DNA from: Pontederia crassipes
Taxonomy: Eukaryota > Streptophyta > Magnoliopsida > Commelinales > Pontederiaceae
Length of the DNA: 64,000 nt
Direction: 5' to 3'
Assembly: GCA_030549335.1 (NCBI GenBank)
Contig: CM060197.1
Coordinates: forward strand, 22,084,501-22,148,500
The notes under the pieces are model-generated. The model searched no databases. It was not told the origin of the DNA and saw nothing but the letters and a program-made list of their open reading frames with translations. Positions 45,829 through 59,089 of this stretch are shown here, piece by piece (positions within the stretch are counted from its first letter, which is position 1; each line of letters starts with the position of its first letter). A program made the translations under genes and the position numbers.

Positions 45829-48800
45829 TTACACACCGCCGGACACAGGAGCGGCATATACTACATTATGGCTGCTATTCCTAGCAGCCGGCAGATCATG
45901 ATTGTGTTTCCCCTCATATGTTGTTATAACAGCCTTAGAGTCTGTTGAAGATCTCTCAACATGCTTTCTGACATTGCATCCTCCATAAGTACACTTGTAA
46001 TAGCTCCTGCATTGAGAAGAATTATTATCTTATGGACACACCAATGGAGTGTGAGGTGAACCAAATAGTGGGAGAAGGGCGAATTGTTTTCTTGTAAATC
46101 AGAAAACTAAATTTCGTGTTGAAAACCATGCAGAAAAGTTTTTTTGATGAAAAACAAGTAAATATTTCTTTTCATACAGAAAGCAAAGGCACAGTATGTG
46201 GCCTATTCTCAATCCATATACTGCAGGCTATATTGTTTTTAAAGCACATCTGTTGCTATAGTGATAGCTGGAACCATTAAATTTGAGTATCAAGAGATGC
46301 AGGCATGCACAGTTACAATTCACCAGCTAGGAGCACGCCCGCTAACTTGAAATCGAGATATTCTCAAAAAAGAAATCTAGATTGCATATTTTCCTTGTGT
46401 ATACTGACATATCTGAATAAGTAATATTGTAGATACTCTGACAAATATAGTTAACATCTGTTGTCATGCAAATTTCGTTCCATACAATGATTAAAACTAT
46501 TGAATACTTCTCAAAAAAAAAATTAAAACTATTGAATACTTCTATGCTCAACCGGTGATTTCCAAATTTTAGTACATACGTTTCCAAGATCATGAGTGAA
46601 GGATGAAACATTAGGTCAAACATCCTCAAAGAAACTATGATTATTTAGATATCAAAAGACGAATGCTTGCACAGGGCTTGAGAAGGCAAATTCTTCTTAT
46701 AGTAGTTATAGGTATATACAACCATTTGCATCTGATCATAGGGTTTTCCATAAGTTGAATGCAAAGACATTACCAAGTTCTAAATCTCTCACATGATTTT
46801 CTATTATAGGTAACTAGATCATTCGGAAATAACAACAGCAGAAATTCTGAATAACTAAACATTCTACAACCAGATGGGTTTCCTAATATAATAATCAGTG
46901 AAGCTTTTGTAGAAATGGAAGAATACAACAAGGACAACTTGGAGGCAAAAAAATACAAAGCCCATCCTTTCCTTTTTCAAATATATGGTGTATTTATATA
47001 TGTATATTGTGTATATATATACACACAGCCGGCGTGCTAAGTTGCTTCAAAATTCAAACAGTCTTAGATGATGTTAAAGATAACAACATGACTACTATGC
47101 ATAAGTTTTTTTTTTTGAGAAGTAAAATGGGGTGAGAGAGGATCGAACTCTCGACCTCAGGATAACTCAGTAGCTATGAGGGTGCCTACGCGCTAGCCAA
47201 CTGCGGCACCAACTATGCATAAGGGTTTACAGAAGGAAAAGATACATTTTAGCATCCAAACCCGTTGACATTATATTTCCGTAATATGTAAACGACTATT
47301 GTATAGGTACGGGTACGGTACCAGAATGGGTACAAGGTACGTTTAATTTTAAAAATATAGGGTATGTGTAAGTTAATATATATTAGATATATAATATAAA
47401 TAAATTAAAATTTCATAGCTAATAAGAAATGTTCGAAAAAAATAATAAAGAAAAAATATTTAAGACAATAAGGTACGAGGTGTGCACTCTTTGTAGTACG
47501 CAGTTTCGTATTTGGCTTCAATTGTTGAGAAGCATACAGATGGAACACTTTGAAGTCGAAAATTCTAAGTTAGGACCACCACTTAGATTAAAATCAAAAG
47601 AACATAGGCCACTCATCCAATCAATTCACACGACTGAAGACATAAGTGATGGAGTGCTTATTTCCATAAAATGGGTTAAAGCTGTGGATATCACACTCTT
47701 ATTGATGAAAATAATACGTAGTGCTGGTAAAAGTAACACAGATCATGCTCAAAGGAATCTTACCCAAACCACAAAACGTAGACAATTTAGCCTTTATGAT
47801 AATCTCTTCCGCCTCAACTCTTTGATATGATTGTAATGATTTGCGTTAAGCCAATACTGCTAACCTATTTTCTGATATCGATAAGTGAAATCATGCTTTC
47901 ATTTGAGATGCTGGCTCACCAGACATAGATTATAAAAGAAACTGTATATTAAGTGCATGAGTTTATGGCCCATCACAATTTATGAGTACTAATGAAATCC
48001 CTCATCTCTCTGTTGAACACTAACTAAATTCCATCACAATCACTCTAAAATGTTCTGTTAAACTTGTAGGTGAACCTTATTACGAAACTTTAATGCCTCA
48101 CAAATCCTTGAATCTTCCATTTGCATACAATTTGGGAAAGGTGATACTCTCTTTATATCAAGATTTCACAAGAAAGACTCTCATCTGATTACCTCTGGGC
48201 TGTATCATGAGTATGACACAGCATTCTTAGTTCTCAAAATAGTCTGAAGTCAAGTAGAAGATCCATTTTCTAAGCAGAATCACCGGTGACCTTATATTAA
48301 AATCATCAATAATTAGCTTTAACCTAAAAATTATCATGACTCATTGTCATAATTAATCTTTGCAGAAATTTTCAGCAATGAAAATGATATCACAGCTTCT
48401 TTAAGGGTTGCACAGGAATAAATGCCAGATCTGAAAATATCATGTCAAGTTTGAAGACAATTATACACAAAAAAAAGCTATTTATAGTAAAAGCAACAAG
48501 TAAATTGTAATGAACTGATACCTTGGATTTGGATTTCCTTTGACCACTTTTTGCCCATACTTGCGCCACCTATAGCCATCATCTAAAAGATCAACCTCAC
48601 TTGTTGTTTGCACAATGATCCTAGGTTCTGTTGTTTCCTTTGAAGAAGTTGATAAATTCCTGTCAACCATATGAATATATCTTTCATGAGCTTATGCACA
48701 AGCACCATGTTAATAAAAGATTTATCATGCATTCATAGTATTTTTACCTTCTTTTATGCTCAGGTTCAACCTCATCCAATGCATCAGCCTTAGTTTCTGC

Positions 48801-50990
48801 CACTTCTTTACTGTCACTTGATCTAAATAATTGTTCGGATGTCCCAAGGTCTTGGTCTCGTTGAGAAATTATACCATAGGAAGATGTATCATCAGTTTTA
48901 TTGGATGTTGCAGGAAGGCAATGCGAGTCTTGTCTGTCTGTAGTAGTTTGACCAAGTTTTCCATTTGTCTCATATGATCCACTAGGCAAATTACCCCCTT
49001 CCCTGGCACGCTTATTTGGAGGAGGTTTCTGATGACTGTGCTGTCCCTTGTATACTATTTCAGATATGTGCCCATCTGGAGACCGTTCTATTTGTTTCTT
49101 CACTGGGCAGTTAAGATGGGTGCATTTGTAGTAACTTCTAGGATACTCACTGCCCTTCACAACCTTTTGCCCATATTTACGCCAATTGTACCCATCTTCT
49201 GCAGGTTTGCCAACAATGACAACTGCAGGCTGAGAAATTTGATCAGATTGGGAATCCTCCACAGATTCAGGTGTTGTGTTATTTGATTGCAGTGTTGGTA
49301 TCTCTTGAATTGATTCTTGCACCAAGGAAGTTGCTGCTGCTGTAAAGAAAGAATATGGGGATTCTGCCTGACCAAGCATTCTGAATGGAGATTGAGCAGC
49401 CTGGGCAGTCACTTGAGCTAGAGCTTCTTGATGGGAAATTCGAAAGTTACTCTGCAGAAATTTTAGCAAATGATTAAATGAACAATTTGGACTGATCCAA
49501 GGTATTCCATAAGTAGGACAATACTTAATTTTTAAAAATTATCAAACGCCAGTTTCATTAGAGAACAAGTGAAATTTAGAACTGGGAAATGAAACTTAAT
49601 GCAGAAACCAGTTGCTTGAACAAGATGATTGGGCTACCTTTATGTGGTTCTTATTTTAGAAGAAACCGATTAGAAGAAAAAAAAAAATGAACCAAGTAAA
49701 ATGGCAGAGTTCAAATAAATGCTCATATTAACTCCAAAAGATATTCAACAAAAAAAGGGAAAATATAATTTATCTACTGTTAACAGTTAGGTCAATTGTA
49801 TTTCCTACACTCAATAAGGATTCTCTTTTTTTCTTTTTTTTGAGGGGAAAAAGGATTATGGTTAATCATCCAAAACCTTTATTGAATAACCTCAATAAGG
49901 ATTCTGAAGAGGGTAAAAAGGAGCAAGGGCATGCACTTTCCATCCTGCTTTTCACAGAGAGGTCATTTACATGTCTTAAATCATAATCTCTCGATCACTA
50001 TAAATTGAACAACTTAATCTTCTGTCAAAAATCACAATTCCCTTTTTTCTAGCATCAGAGTCCAACACATGAGGTTTAGCCTCTCCAGAGTAACTTAAAT
50101 GTTTTCAGTAATCTTACAATTCTTAATAGTTTCAAAAAATCAAAATGGCATCTTAAGTTAATGCCATTTTAAAAAGAAGAAAAACATCTCAAATCCAATC
50201 CTGATGTTGGAAGACACATTCATGTGATTCAACTGTAACTGTACTCTTTTAATCTGAACAGTTTATAGAACATGAACCGATCATTACAATGTAGAACCTA
50301 ATAATTTGCAAGTCAAACTTAACAAAAACCAGTCCTTAAGCTAAAAGGTTATTCCTTTTTGACGTTAAACCCAACTGCACTCATCAATTAGTCAAATTAC
50401 TCCAACTGGATGATAAATTCCAGAGATATAAAGAAACTTGCCAAAGATCGAATATCTAGTCCAATTCCACGTACCAGGGGAGATGAAAAGAAAGCTGGGG
50501 AATCGAGCAGGCTCGCAGGGCTTAGCCCCGGCGGCACCGCGAACATATGTGGCTGGGTAATCGCCAGGCTCGACGGCCGGTTCTGTTCCAACCTCGACGA
50601 CCAACCGCCCATTCCCGTCTCCACCGCGCCGCCGCTTGTGCTCCGCTCAACCCTTCCCTCCCCCCTCGACTGTCGCTGCCCCACGTCGGGCACGGCGCCT
50701 CTCCTTGCCGCCGCCACAGGGGAGGACATCGCCCCCACGAGCAGCTGGGTGAAGGAGCGGCAGTCGGAGTCTGCATCCTCCGCGAAGAAGCTCGACACCA
50801 GCGTCAGCGGGCCGGGGCTCGCCTCCGCCGCCACGCCGCGGAAGAGGCTCTCGAACGAAGACCGCGGCGGGAGGACCAGCGTCGGCCGCAGCGGCACGGT
50901 GGCGGCGGGACCCACCCTCACCGCTGCGGCTGCCGAACTTTGTCCTCCGCCTGCTCCTGCTGCAACGCCGGAGGCGCCGCCCTCTGCCAT
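45829..50990 (-). CDS. Group I WRKY transcription factor (WRKY3/4-like), four exons
   Basis: Exons on the minus strand: 50475-50990, 48748-49451, 48522-48659 and 45829-46006. Together they total 1536 nt, a 511-aa protein, and all junctions keep frame. Residues 30-75 include [17 protein letters not shown] proline-directed phosphorylation region holds [16 protein letters not shown] (end of exon 1). WRKY domain 1 has WRKYGQKVV near residue 261 with a C-x4-C-x22-H-x-H finger. An EPEHKRR basic linker follows. WRKY domain 2 has WRKYGQKVV near residue 438 with C-x4-C-x23-H-x-H, ending [14 protein letters not shown]. The last intron splits the Arg codon after NPNP, the known R-type intron of the C-terminal WRKY domain. 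The protein binds W-box DNA in the nucleus, usually in defence or senescence programmes. It appears intact. The last intron is long (2.5 kb) and holds a SINE. Confidence 0.93.
46490..46543 (-). repeat. Tiny retroposition scar: direct repeat around a short A-run
   Basis: Two identical 22-bp copies (46490-46511 and 46522-46543, core TTAAAACTATTGAATACTTC) flank only C followed by nine A. The arrangement looks like a target-site duplication around a severely truncated poly-A tail, in the last WRKY intron. Confidence 0.5.
47094..47223 (-). mobile_element. tRNA-derived SINE with 12-bp target-site duplication
   Basis: On the minus strand the element opens GGTGCCGCAGTTGGCTAGCG (A-box-like) and has a good B box, GAGTTCGATCC, about 50 bp on. 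It ends with an A-rich tail (47106-47116 on the plus strand as T). Perfect direct repeats ACTATGCATAAG lie at 47094-47105 and 47212-47223. It sits in the last intron of the WRKY gene, in the same orientation as that gene. The cloverleaf is not preserved, so it is a SINE and not a tRNA gene. Confidence 0.85.
47300..47500. repeat. GGTACGGGTACGGTACC-rich fragment in WRKY intron
   Basis: A short palindromic GGTAC-rich block at about 47308-47345 is followed by AT-rich DNA and GGTACGAGG near 47471. It may be the end of an old MITE; borders are not defined. Confidence 0.25.
49810..49905 (-). mobile_element. Short non-LTR retrotransposon tail with 15-bp target duplication
   Basis: Direct repeats CTCAATAAGGATTCT at 49810-49824 and 49891-49905 enclose 66 bp whose minus strand ends in an A-rich tail (AAAAAAAAGAAAAAAAG). 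This is a 3'-end fragment of a LINE or SINE in intron 1 of the WRKY gene. Confidence 0.7.
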
Positions 50991-51101
50991 CCGAGGTGGA
51001 GATCGAGAGAGCGCTGCTCCAAAGCAGTGATGGAATAGTGATGGTGGGTGGGAGGAGCAAGAAACGTTGACTTGCTTGCTTGGCCTTAAAATGGAAGCCA
51101 A

Positions 51102-52432
51102 AAATAAATAAATATTTTTAATTCTACTTCATCCAAAACTAAACGTCTTTGTTATCGTTCTATTTTTTTTCTTTGGTCTAGTAAATTAGAAATAAATAAA
51201 TATGTACATAACGTACTGATTATTAAAAAAATGGATGATGAATTAGATAACTGAGATCAGCTTAAAGTTGAAAAATCCAAAATTATTCTGAGGTGATAAA
51301 AAATTTGAATTCTCACTTTCTTGAAAAAAAAAGTGAGGTGGGTCATTATGTGGGTGGAGTTTAGACATTTCGTGCACTCTTGCATATTGGAGTGGCAATA
51401 AAAAAGTATAAATTGAAGAATTAAAGAAAGATGGATGGTAAGAAAAATAATTGTATATTAATTTTACTTATTAAATTAATAAATAACTGTATATTAAATT
51501 AAACTATGTGTTAAATAATAAATATGATTAAGATCAAGTTATTTTAATAAATATGTCTAATTTAACGACTATAATTTATTTAGCCTCATTTAATATTTTT
51601 TATTATCAAATTACCCCAAATAAATATATATTTCATCTAAGAACTGTATAATTAACTTAATCATGAGTATTCTGTGACACCATTATCATTTCAAAAATCT
51701 TATAATTTAAAAAATGTTATTATAATTTTATTTATTAGACAAGAGTAAATAAATCTAATATGTACATATATAGAGTAATAATATTAATTTTTGAAGTGAT
51801 AATAATAAGCTTCTATATTTACCGTGTATATGATGGAGGAAAATGGATCCGTAAAATTCCACATATATTATAAAAAATATTAATAGTTTCAACTATAAAT
51901 AATAAAAAATTGTCTAATCAAAATTAGTAATAATTTTTTTAGACCTGAAATTATTAAATTTTGTGAATATTTACAAAGTTTGAACTCCTCGTCTTTGGAG
52001 CCTTTATTCTATTTTGTACCATTGGTGACTTTGCAAGTGCATGCACCAAAGTCCAAATTTCATGGCCAATAATTATTACAATTGTTTTCGATTCAATGCA
52101 CAAATACAAACATTATAATTACTCTTTGTTTGTTCAGTAATAATAATAAAATAAATTTTCAAATAGATGGGGAAAATGGAGAGTAAATGAAATTAAAGTA
52201 AAAAAATGGAACGTTTGGTTCAAACAAAAAAAAAACTTATGTCCATTCCCTTTTTAAATAAAAATAAATCAAATATTGTAAGGATCTCGTATTCACTTAC
52301 CTACAAGCCTATCTCAGTAGCTCTATTCAGTTTTATAACTTAATTTTTTAATTTACTTGAATCAATCAACGTATTAACTTATATTAATGAAATATTTACA
52401 TATAATAAATTTTACAATAGCGAAAACATTCT
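51102..52432. other. AT-rich spacer upstream of the WRKY gene
   Basis: It contains the WRKY promoter near its left side. No other gene or repeat ends were recognised. Confidence 0.5.
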
Positions 52433-53680
52433 TGTAACACACCCAAAAATTTACCTTAAAAGTTTAGGATAATTAGAAAAAATCCTGACCGTTCATTTAT
52501 CCTAATCATAATAAAATGATTTATATATGTTATGTAACGGAAACACAAAAAAATCGTTTAAGATAAAATACTAATTTCAGCGGAAAACTTTATAACATTT
52601 ATAGTTGCATCAACATAAAGCATGTGTTAATATTTAATATTCATAAACATCAAAGTCTAATGAATTCAATGATTACATCATGACTTTATTTCTTATTATG
52701 CCATGTGCCACTTCATAGTCATGAATTAAGCCGTCATCCATCATTAATATCAGTTACATGCACAAATTCATAACATAAAGTATATAAAGGTCATGCTATG
52801 CACATTATAAACATGATACTATATGACTTGTATAAGTAGTGTCACATATAAAAAAGAAACATGCATGTATGTCATGAACTTAACAATATGATCAACATGT
52901 CAATCATTCATATCATGCATTAATAACATGTAATAATCATCATCATACAAAAATATGATACATACATTGTCATTCAGTCTTTTCATCAATAGGCACATTA
53001 AGTAACTTGTACTTATTATATATTATCTTAGTAAATCTCCTTAGGGTTGCTTTATAATCCGTTGGACTTCACTTTCGTGAACATTAGTCTTTATAGTTCA
53101 ATTCTTATCGGTAACAAATTTTTATCTTACAGTAATTGAATAATTATGTCATTGTCCTCGGTGTAGGTTAGGTACACCTTGAAGATAATGCTCCCCTCGC
53201 CGAAGGACGACTAGGAATATGCATATCATTTCTAGTATGATAATAGTTATTCCTAAAGGAAATACATATGTACAAAACGTAAGTAACAATTATTTCCTGA
53301 TAGTTGAGGGGCACCAAGGAACAATATTCATTAATTGGGTGTATTATATTTGCAATCATAAAAAAATATTAAGTTGCTCAATCTTCATATTTTAATCTAA
53401 TTACGAATGTGCATGTATCACATCAATCATCATTATTAATGCATACATTTTATACATATTTTACATGCATAATTTTTTTAATAGCTTTATCATGACATGC
53501 ATTTATTTTCTAAAAATTTTTTGAGTCAGAAATTACTCACTTTTGTTCTACTTCTCCAAGATCAAAGGCTTGAAGGGTCCGAAGCACAAAACATGGAGAA
53601 CAAGGTCAAAAGAGTCGATTGTCCAAAATCTCAGAAGGACCTGGGCCGACGGGTTTATGTCATACCCGGACTGGGTTGAT
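52433..53680. mobile_element. Probable solo LTR or LTR fragment
   Basis: It starts TGTAACACACCCAAAAATTT, a common opening of plant Ty3/gypsy LTRs, and goes on as non-coding AT-rich DNA. The right border was not identified and no internal coding region is attached. Old and fragmentary. Confidence 0.3.
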
Positions 53681-54517
53681 CGATGAAACTGATTCCAACT
53701 CGGCCTATGCCCAACCTCTGAATCATTTATATCAGGCTACGGACATTTTGGCGTGTTTGACAAGAAATTAAACTCTTAAAATGACGTGCAATGCCAGGGG
53801 GATGTTCTACATTATAAATACAAGTGGTAAGGAAAGTTGTTGCAGCCAAGTACCCTAGCTGCCCAAAACAAGAGAAAGTTTTTCGTGATTACTATGCTGA
53901 ATTCTGAAGAGATTTGGAGTCTTTTCGGCGATTCTATAGACCACACTCATGAGAGCAACATTTGTAACTCCTTTGATGATTTCCACGTTTATTTTTCCTA
54001 AATTGATATCAAAATAGTTCCATATGGAGTAATGTTATTGTTAGGAGAAAATTGAGTTGAATCATGTTTATCTCTCAATTTGTTTTGATACTAGACTTCT
54101 GTTAAATTGCAATTTATTTATGCTTAATGTTAGATGGAATATCGTACAATCTACATGATACAATTTATTTATTCTTCAAGTTTTTGCATGATTTTCCATT
54201 AGTTCTCTTATGAAATTCTATTTTGTTTCCACGGATTTCTGCTATTTCATAACCCAGGCCGAGTAATTATGAACCGGGGCAAGTTGTTATGATCTGATGT
54301 GGACCGAGTTGTTATGATCTGATCTTTCTATTTTTTGCTAAAATCGAGCCGGATTGTCCATAATCCGAATCAAGTTTAGAAGAACCCGGGTTGCCTCTTC
54401 TTGGCTTGGGCCACATTGTTTGCTAGTGGTGAGTTGAATATTTTTCATCATAACCCGCCCCGAGTTCTATTGATCCGAGGTCAGATCTGTATGTTGTTGT
54501 CGAGTAAAAATTATGTT
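53681..54517. other. Spacer with a short tandem motif
   Basis: A GTTGTTATGATCTGAT unit occurs twice at about 54277-54323, and related GAGTT/CCGGG phrases follow to 54460. No gene seen. Confidence 0.45.
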
Positions 54518-57025
54518 TGTAACACATGCGAAATTTAGAACAGGAAGGGATTCAAAAATCAAACGAAAATCATAATTAATGAAGAAATCAATTCAGAATC
54601 AAATTCGGATTAAAAAAAAGGAAAGAAGAAATGACCGACAGGGGAGGAAAATCCTACCCTGATTCGATCTCGAAATCGGTCGGCCCTTTGGTCAACCGAT
54701 ACTATAAGAAGGGACGCGAGGGCAACCCTGGCGCCCCCTTGGATCTCCTGCCAGCCACCGCCCACTCCAATTCCTTCGCTCCTTCTTCGTTGCTGCCGAC
54801 GAACGACGCGCCGACCAACAAAGCAGAGGTGGAACACTGAGACCAAAATGACGATCCATCGACGCACGGCGATTTCCCCTCGACATCCACAAGGACCAGA
54901 CACACCTCCTCATCAGCCAGGAACGACCGGTGATCGTACGAACGATGAGAGAATCGCCGGCGAACTCGTTTCAAATGAAAAAGGTACTGTAGAGTTCCAA
55001 ATCACTTAGACAAAAAAATATTGATCATTTAATGCATAGGAATAGTCCATCATGATCCTGAGATTGTCACCTTCATTTTTTGTATTTGACTCGTTGTGTT
55101 TTAATGATCGGAAGGCTGTCGGAATCAGAAGAGATGACCGACGGCCCTGTTTTATCGCAGAGACCGATCGACCGGTTCTATGAACGGTCGACCGATCATA
55201 CAAAGGACCCACATCTGACCATCGGTCGACCAACCCCATGGGGGCAGTCGATCGATCCATTTGTCATTCGACGGATCTGAATTCACGAGAGGTCGACCAA
55301 TATTACGAGAGGTCGACTGATCTAGCGCACAGTGCGCATTGCCGTGATGTTCAGACCGATCGATCGGTCTCTAAGAACGGTCGACCGACACATGGATACA
55401 CAGAGAAATCGGTTGACTGGCTACATTCGCACGATCAATCGGTCCGACAAAGTTCCCAACAAAGAAGTCGATCGACCGGTCTCATAGAGCGGTCGACCGA
55501 CGCACCAAGAACGGTCGATCAAACCAGAAGGAGCGATTGATCGGTCCAGAGAGCGGTCGATCGGTCCAGTTAACCCAACCGATTCAGTTCATCTAGTTCA
55601 ATCGAACCCATCGGTTCAGGCTAAACGGTTCAACCAACCCAAACCATAGATAGATTTTTAATCAATTTGACACGGTTTTAGGCAGACTCCGACTATGACC
55701 CGAGTCACTCTCTTGAACCCTAATAGGAGACTCGAATCGGTTCACTTGAAACTGGCCGAGTCCAATTACAACGACAATTATGCCATTGAGTCCTGATTTA
55801 TAGACTCTATCAAAGATAAATAAAGATAAGTAAAGTAAAGATAAAGCTACGGAATTGCTATGTACCACCCCATTGTACAAAACAAAGATCACAGTATGAC
55901 ATAGAGAGGGAGAAGTAGTTAGCTGAGGAGACAGTGAACCTACTGGTCTTTGATGACTACTATTCTTGAGACTACATGTCCTCTCCTACCTGTACCTCGA
56001 AGAAGGATGATGCATTGTCACACTCCTTCCCCCAGAGATTTCATAGTACTGAGCCAGAGGGATAGGTAGCTAGTTGAGGAGACAGTGAACCTACATGTTC
56101 TTAAATGACCATTGTTCCTGGATGCAGGTCCTCTCCCACCTACATTATGAAATGGGTGATGCATTGTCACGCCCCATCCCCATTGTGGGCTTACTGACTT
56201 TACAGATTCAGAGAGACACCTCTGGCATCCCAATCTAATAAAGTCGAGCTCACATAGGACAACAAACTTTAAGGACACTATAGTAATGTAAAAGACGTAG
56301 TGCAAACTCACAGCAAAACAATGTAAAGTAAAGTATTGTAAAGTAAAGCATAGAGCATGGTATAGTAAACTATGGAACATAGCATGATACAGATAATACA
56401 GAGTATTGTAAAGATAGTGTATAGTCATAGTAAAGAATAGAGCATAGATATCGACATAAGGCAAGATATATGGCCTATCATAGTCAATGCATAGAAGCCA
56501 AAATATAGCATTTTTCATCACTGATACATTTATTATATGATCCTTATTACATCATCTATATTTCTATTGTACTGGGCTTTTTGCTCACGGGTATTTGATT
56601 CCCCTACATTGAGATTTTGCAGGTGAGAATTCTGCTCATTAAGGCGTGGATGTGCTCAGAGCTCGGAGGATGCTGCACATGACTATTTACATCATCAAGC
56701 CTCCTTAATTGCATTTAGTTGATGATTAGCCTTGCTATTTATAGACATCATGTTATTCTGCATATTGAACTTTTCTTTTCGTTGAACTTGCTGAACTTAT
56801 GGTTTTCCTTCATTTGGTGAAAGACTGCATGGATTAATTATGCCTTTGATATCTGACATCTGAACTTTCGCATTAAAGTCTTTGATTATACATTTTCTCT
56901 ATGTAATATTGATGCCACGTGTATGTTTTGTTGGATGGTCATGGTCAATAGTGTAATAGGCAGTGTAGCGCTCCCAGGGTCAACCTGACTGCCTACTGAT
57001 AGGAGGGACGATTTTGAGAGCGTTA
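54518..57025 (+). repeat. 5' LTR of the Ty3/gypsy element (about 2.5 kb)
   Basis: It starts TGTAACACATGCG and matches the 3' LTR from 62514 onward. It contains the GGTCGACCG-rich block (55140-55560) and an internal tandem duplication of about 140 bp (about 55915-56030 and 56066-56180, each with GAGGAGACAGTGAACCTAC and GATGATGCATTGTCAC-like text). Confidence 0.75.
55140..55560. repeat. Dense cluster of GGTCGACCG/CGATCGGTC motifs in the LTR
   Basis: More than a dozen overlapping copies of short palindromic words (GGTCGACCG, CGATCGGTC, ATCGACCGG) occur at irregular spacing. The same cluster is in the 3' LTR at about 63150-63550. Confidence 0.75.
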
Positions 57026-57959
57026 TAGTTTGATGTCAGAGCCTAAGTTCTTGGCTCCCTCAATGATCATAGTAGAGTAGATATTAATGTATAGTCATTA
57101 TTGCTCATCTTGTTTCATAAATTCAAAATAAAATCATGTGCAAGCTTCTCAAGTATCAACGACTCCACTCCTTAAGTAATTACTAAGTACATTCTCATGT
57201 AGATTATACTTATATTGTTGAGATAACTCATTTTTATAGATGCCTCCGTGCCGCATAACGTCTAGAGTGGTATGTGGCAGGAGAAGAGTTTTCTAGGTGG
57301 CCGAATCGATTATGCATCCTCCAACTCCCCTGACTCAAGAACAGGAGCAAGCATAGGCACAGGGTCATGGGCGTGGCCGTGGACGCAGTCGTGGACATGC
57401 GATACCCCCACCCTTAGAGGTACAGGAGCATTCTGATTTGGAAAGCATGGGAAGCAACTATCCAATTATGTCCCCTCCGCCATCTGAGATGCCTGAAGAA
57501 AGTGAGCATAGAAGAGAAATGCAAAGTTTGGAACAAGAAGGTGCAGTAGCACGCACAGGCAGTCCCTCCAAGCCTGCCACAAGACAGAGCCCCTTATTGT
57601 CTGTACTGTGAACAATTTGAACATTTCACCTAGGAATGCCCAAGTTTTGCTAAGCGTAAGAGGACCTCTAGGGATGAACCTGGGGAGACCTCGTAGCGCA
57701 ATGAGTAGTATCGAACAGTGAGAATTCTAAATGTTGGAGGCCTTAGTGTTGCCCTAGTTGAATGCTTATGTTTTGCTTTTACACGTTGAAGGCCTTAGTG
57801 TTGCCTTAATGGGGTGCTTTATGTTTTGCTTTTGACTAAACTCTATCCTGAGCTTGACTTGAATTTTTAGCGGATATTGTGCCATAAGTCTGCAATGATG
57901 ATATGGGAATCTTATTTCGATTAAAAATTTCAATTTCATGCTATTACTCAAGTATTTGT

Positions 57960-59040
57960 ATGGTCTTTTATAGATGCCTCCTCATAGAAGACTATAAATC
58001 TTTGACAACGAGGACGAGATTCATAATGAGGGGGGAGTCAATCATGCTTCTCCTCCTTCACCTGAACCGCCAGTACAACAAGGGCGCGAAGCTCCCCTTC
58101 TTGCACAATACAAGAATTTTGGAGGTCGAAACCGCCGACGTTCAATGGCGAAGGAGGCATAGAAGTGGCGGAACAATGGATGGAGACTATCGAAGATAAG
58201 TTTGACATCTTAGATGTTCCTGAGAACAAGAAAGTGCTATTCGCTGGGGACACTCTCCAAAAAGATGCCAAAGAATGGTGGAAGGCAAAGAAAGCCACCA
58301 GTTTCCAGGAAGTCAAGGTCGTTGCCTAGGAAGACTTCCGCAGAGCGTTCGAGACGCGCCTTCCCTGCCTTTCAAAAGGATTTGAAGCAGAAAGAATTCC
58401 TGAACTTGGAACAAGGGACCATGACAGTGTCCCAATACATGACCAAGTTCGTTCGATTGAAGAAGTACTCCAAACTGATTATGGACGAACATGATATAAC
58501 GAAGCATTTTGTTGACGGGCTAAATCCAACTCTGAGGGCCCAAACAAGACCGCGGAACTGTAAAACTCTGGATGAAGCAGTTAGCTTGGCTACAATGACT
58601 GAGAAGGACCATCAAAATATTCAAAAAGACAAGAGGGTCTAACAGAACGTAGGACAGAGTTCCCAGCAACAGTTATGGGGGAACAACCGTCACCATCAAC
58701 GACGAGACAATCGATCCCGCCCGTATCCAGCGCCTCAATAATACAACCATCCTTCACAACAATCGCAACGTCCTCCACAGCAAGCCCCTCCACCTCAGCA
58801 ACCACAACAACAAAATCAAAGGCTCCCTCAGTAGGCGCCAAGGCGCCCAGCTCAATAGCAGAGACAACAGCCTCCAAGAGCTCCCCAGGCACCACCCTCA
58901 TTAGGTGAGCAGGTTTTATGCAACACCTGTGGCAGGACCCACGTAGGGGAATGCCGTATGAAGACTGGAGCGTGTTTTCACTGTGGTGGGATGTGCCACA
59001 TTATAGTGAATCGCCCAAAGCATGGGCAACAATTGGTATA
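57960..59040 (+). pseudogene. Ty3/gypsy gag region (fossil)
   Basis: Gag-like stretches (for example FVRLKKYSKLIMDEHDITKH) are followed by a Gln/Pro-rich linker and a zinc knuckle near 58920-59010. Part of the broken element. Confidence 0.7.
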
Positions 59041-59089
59041 AGGCAGACTCTTCAACTTGGAAGAAGACGCTCCACTGAATGACGCTGAG

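Noticed and set aside
47117-47211. Possible tRNA gene
   Set aside because: It has a B box but no cloverleaf, has an A-rich tail and is bounded by target duplications, so it is a SINE.
47429-47830. 133-codon frame in the last WRKY intron
   Set aside because: No recognisable motif, AT-rich codons, and it lies on the strand opposite to the host gene inside a verified intron.
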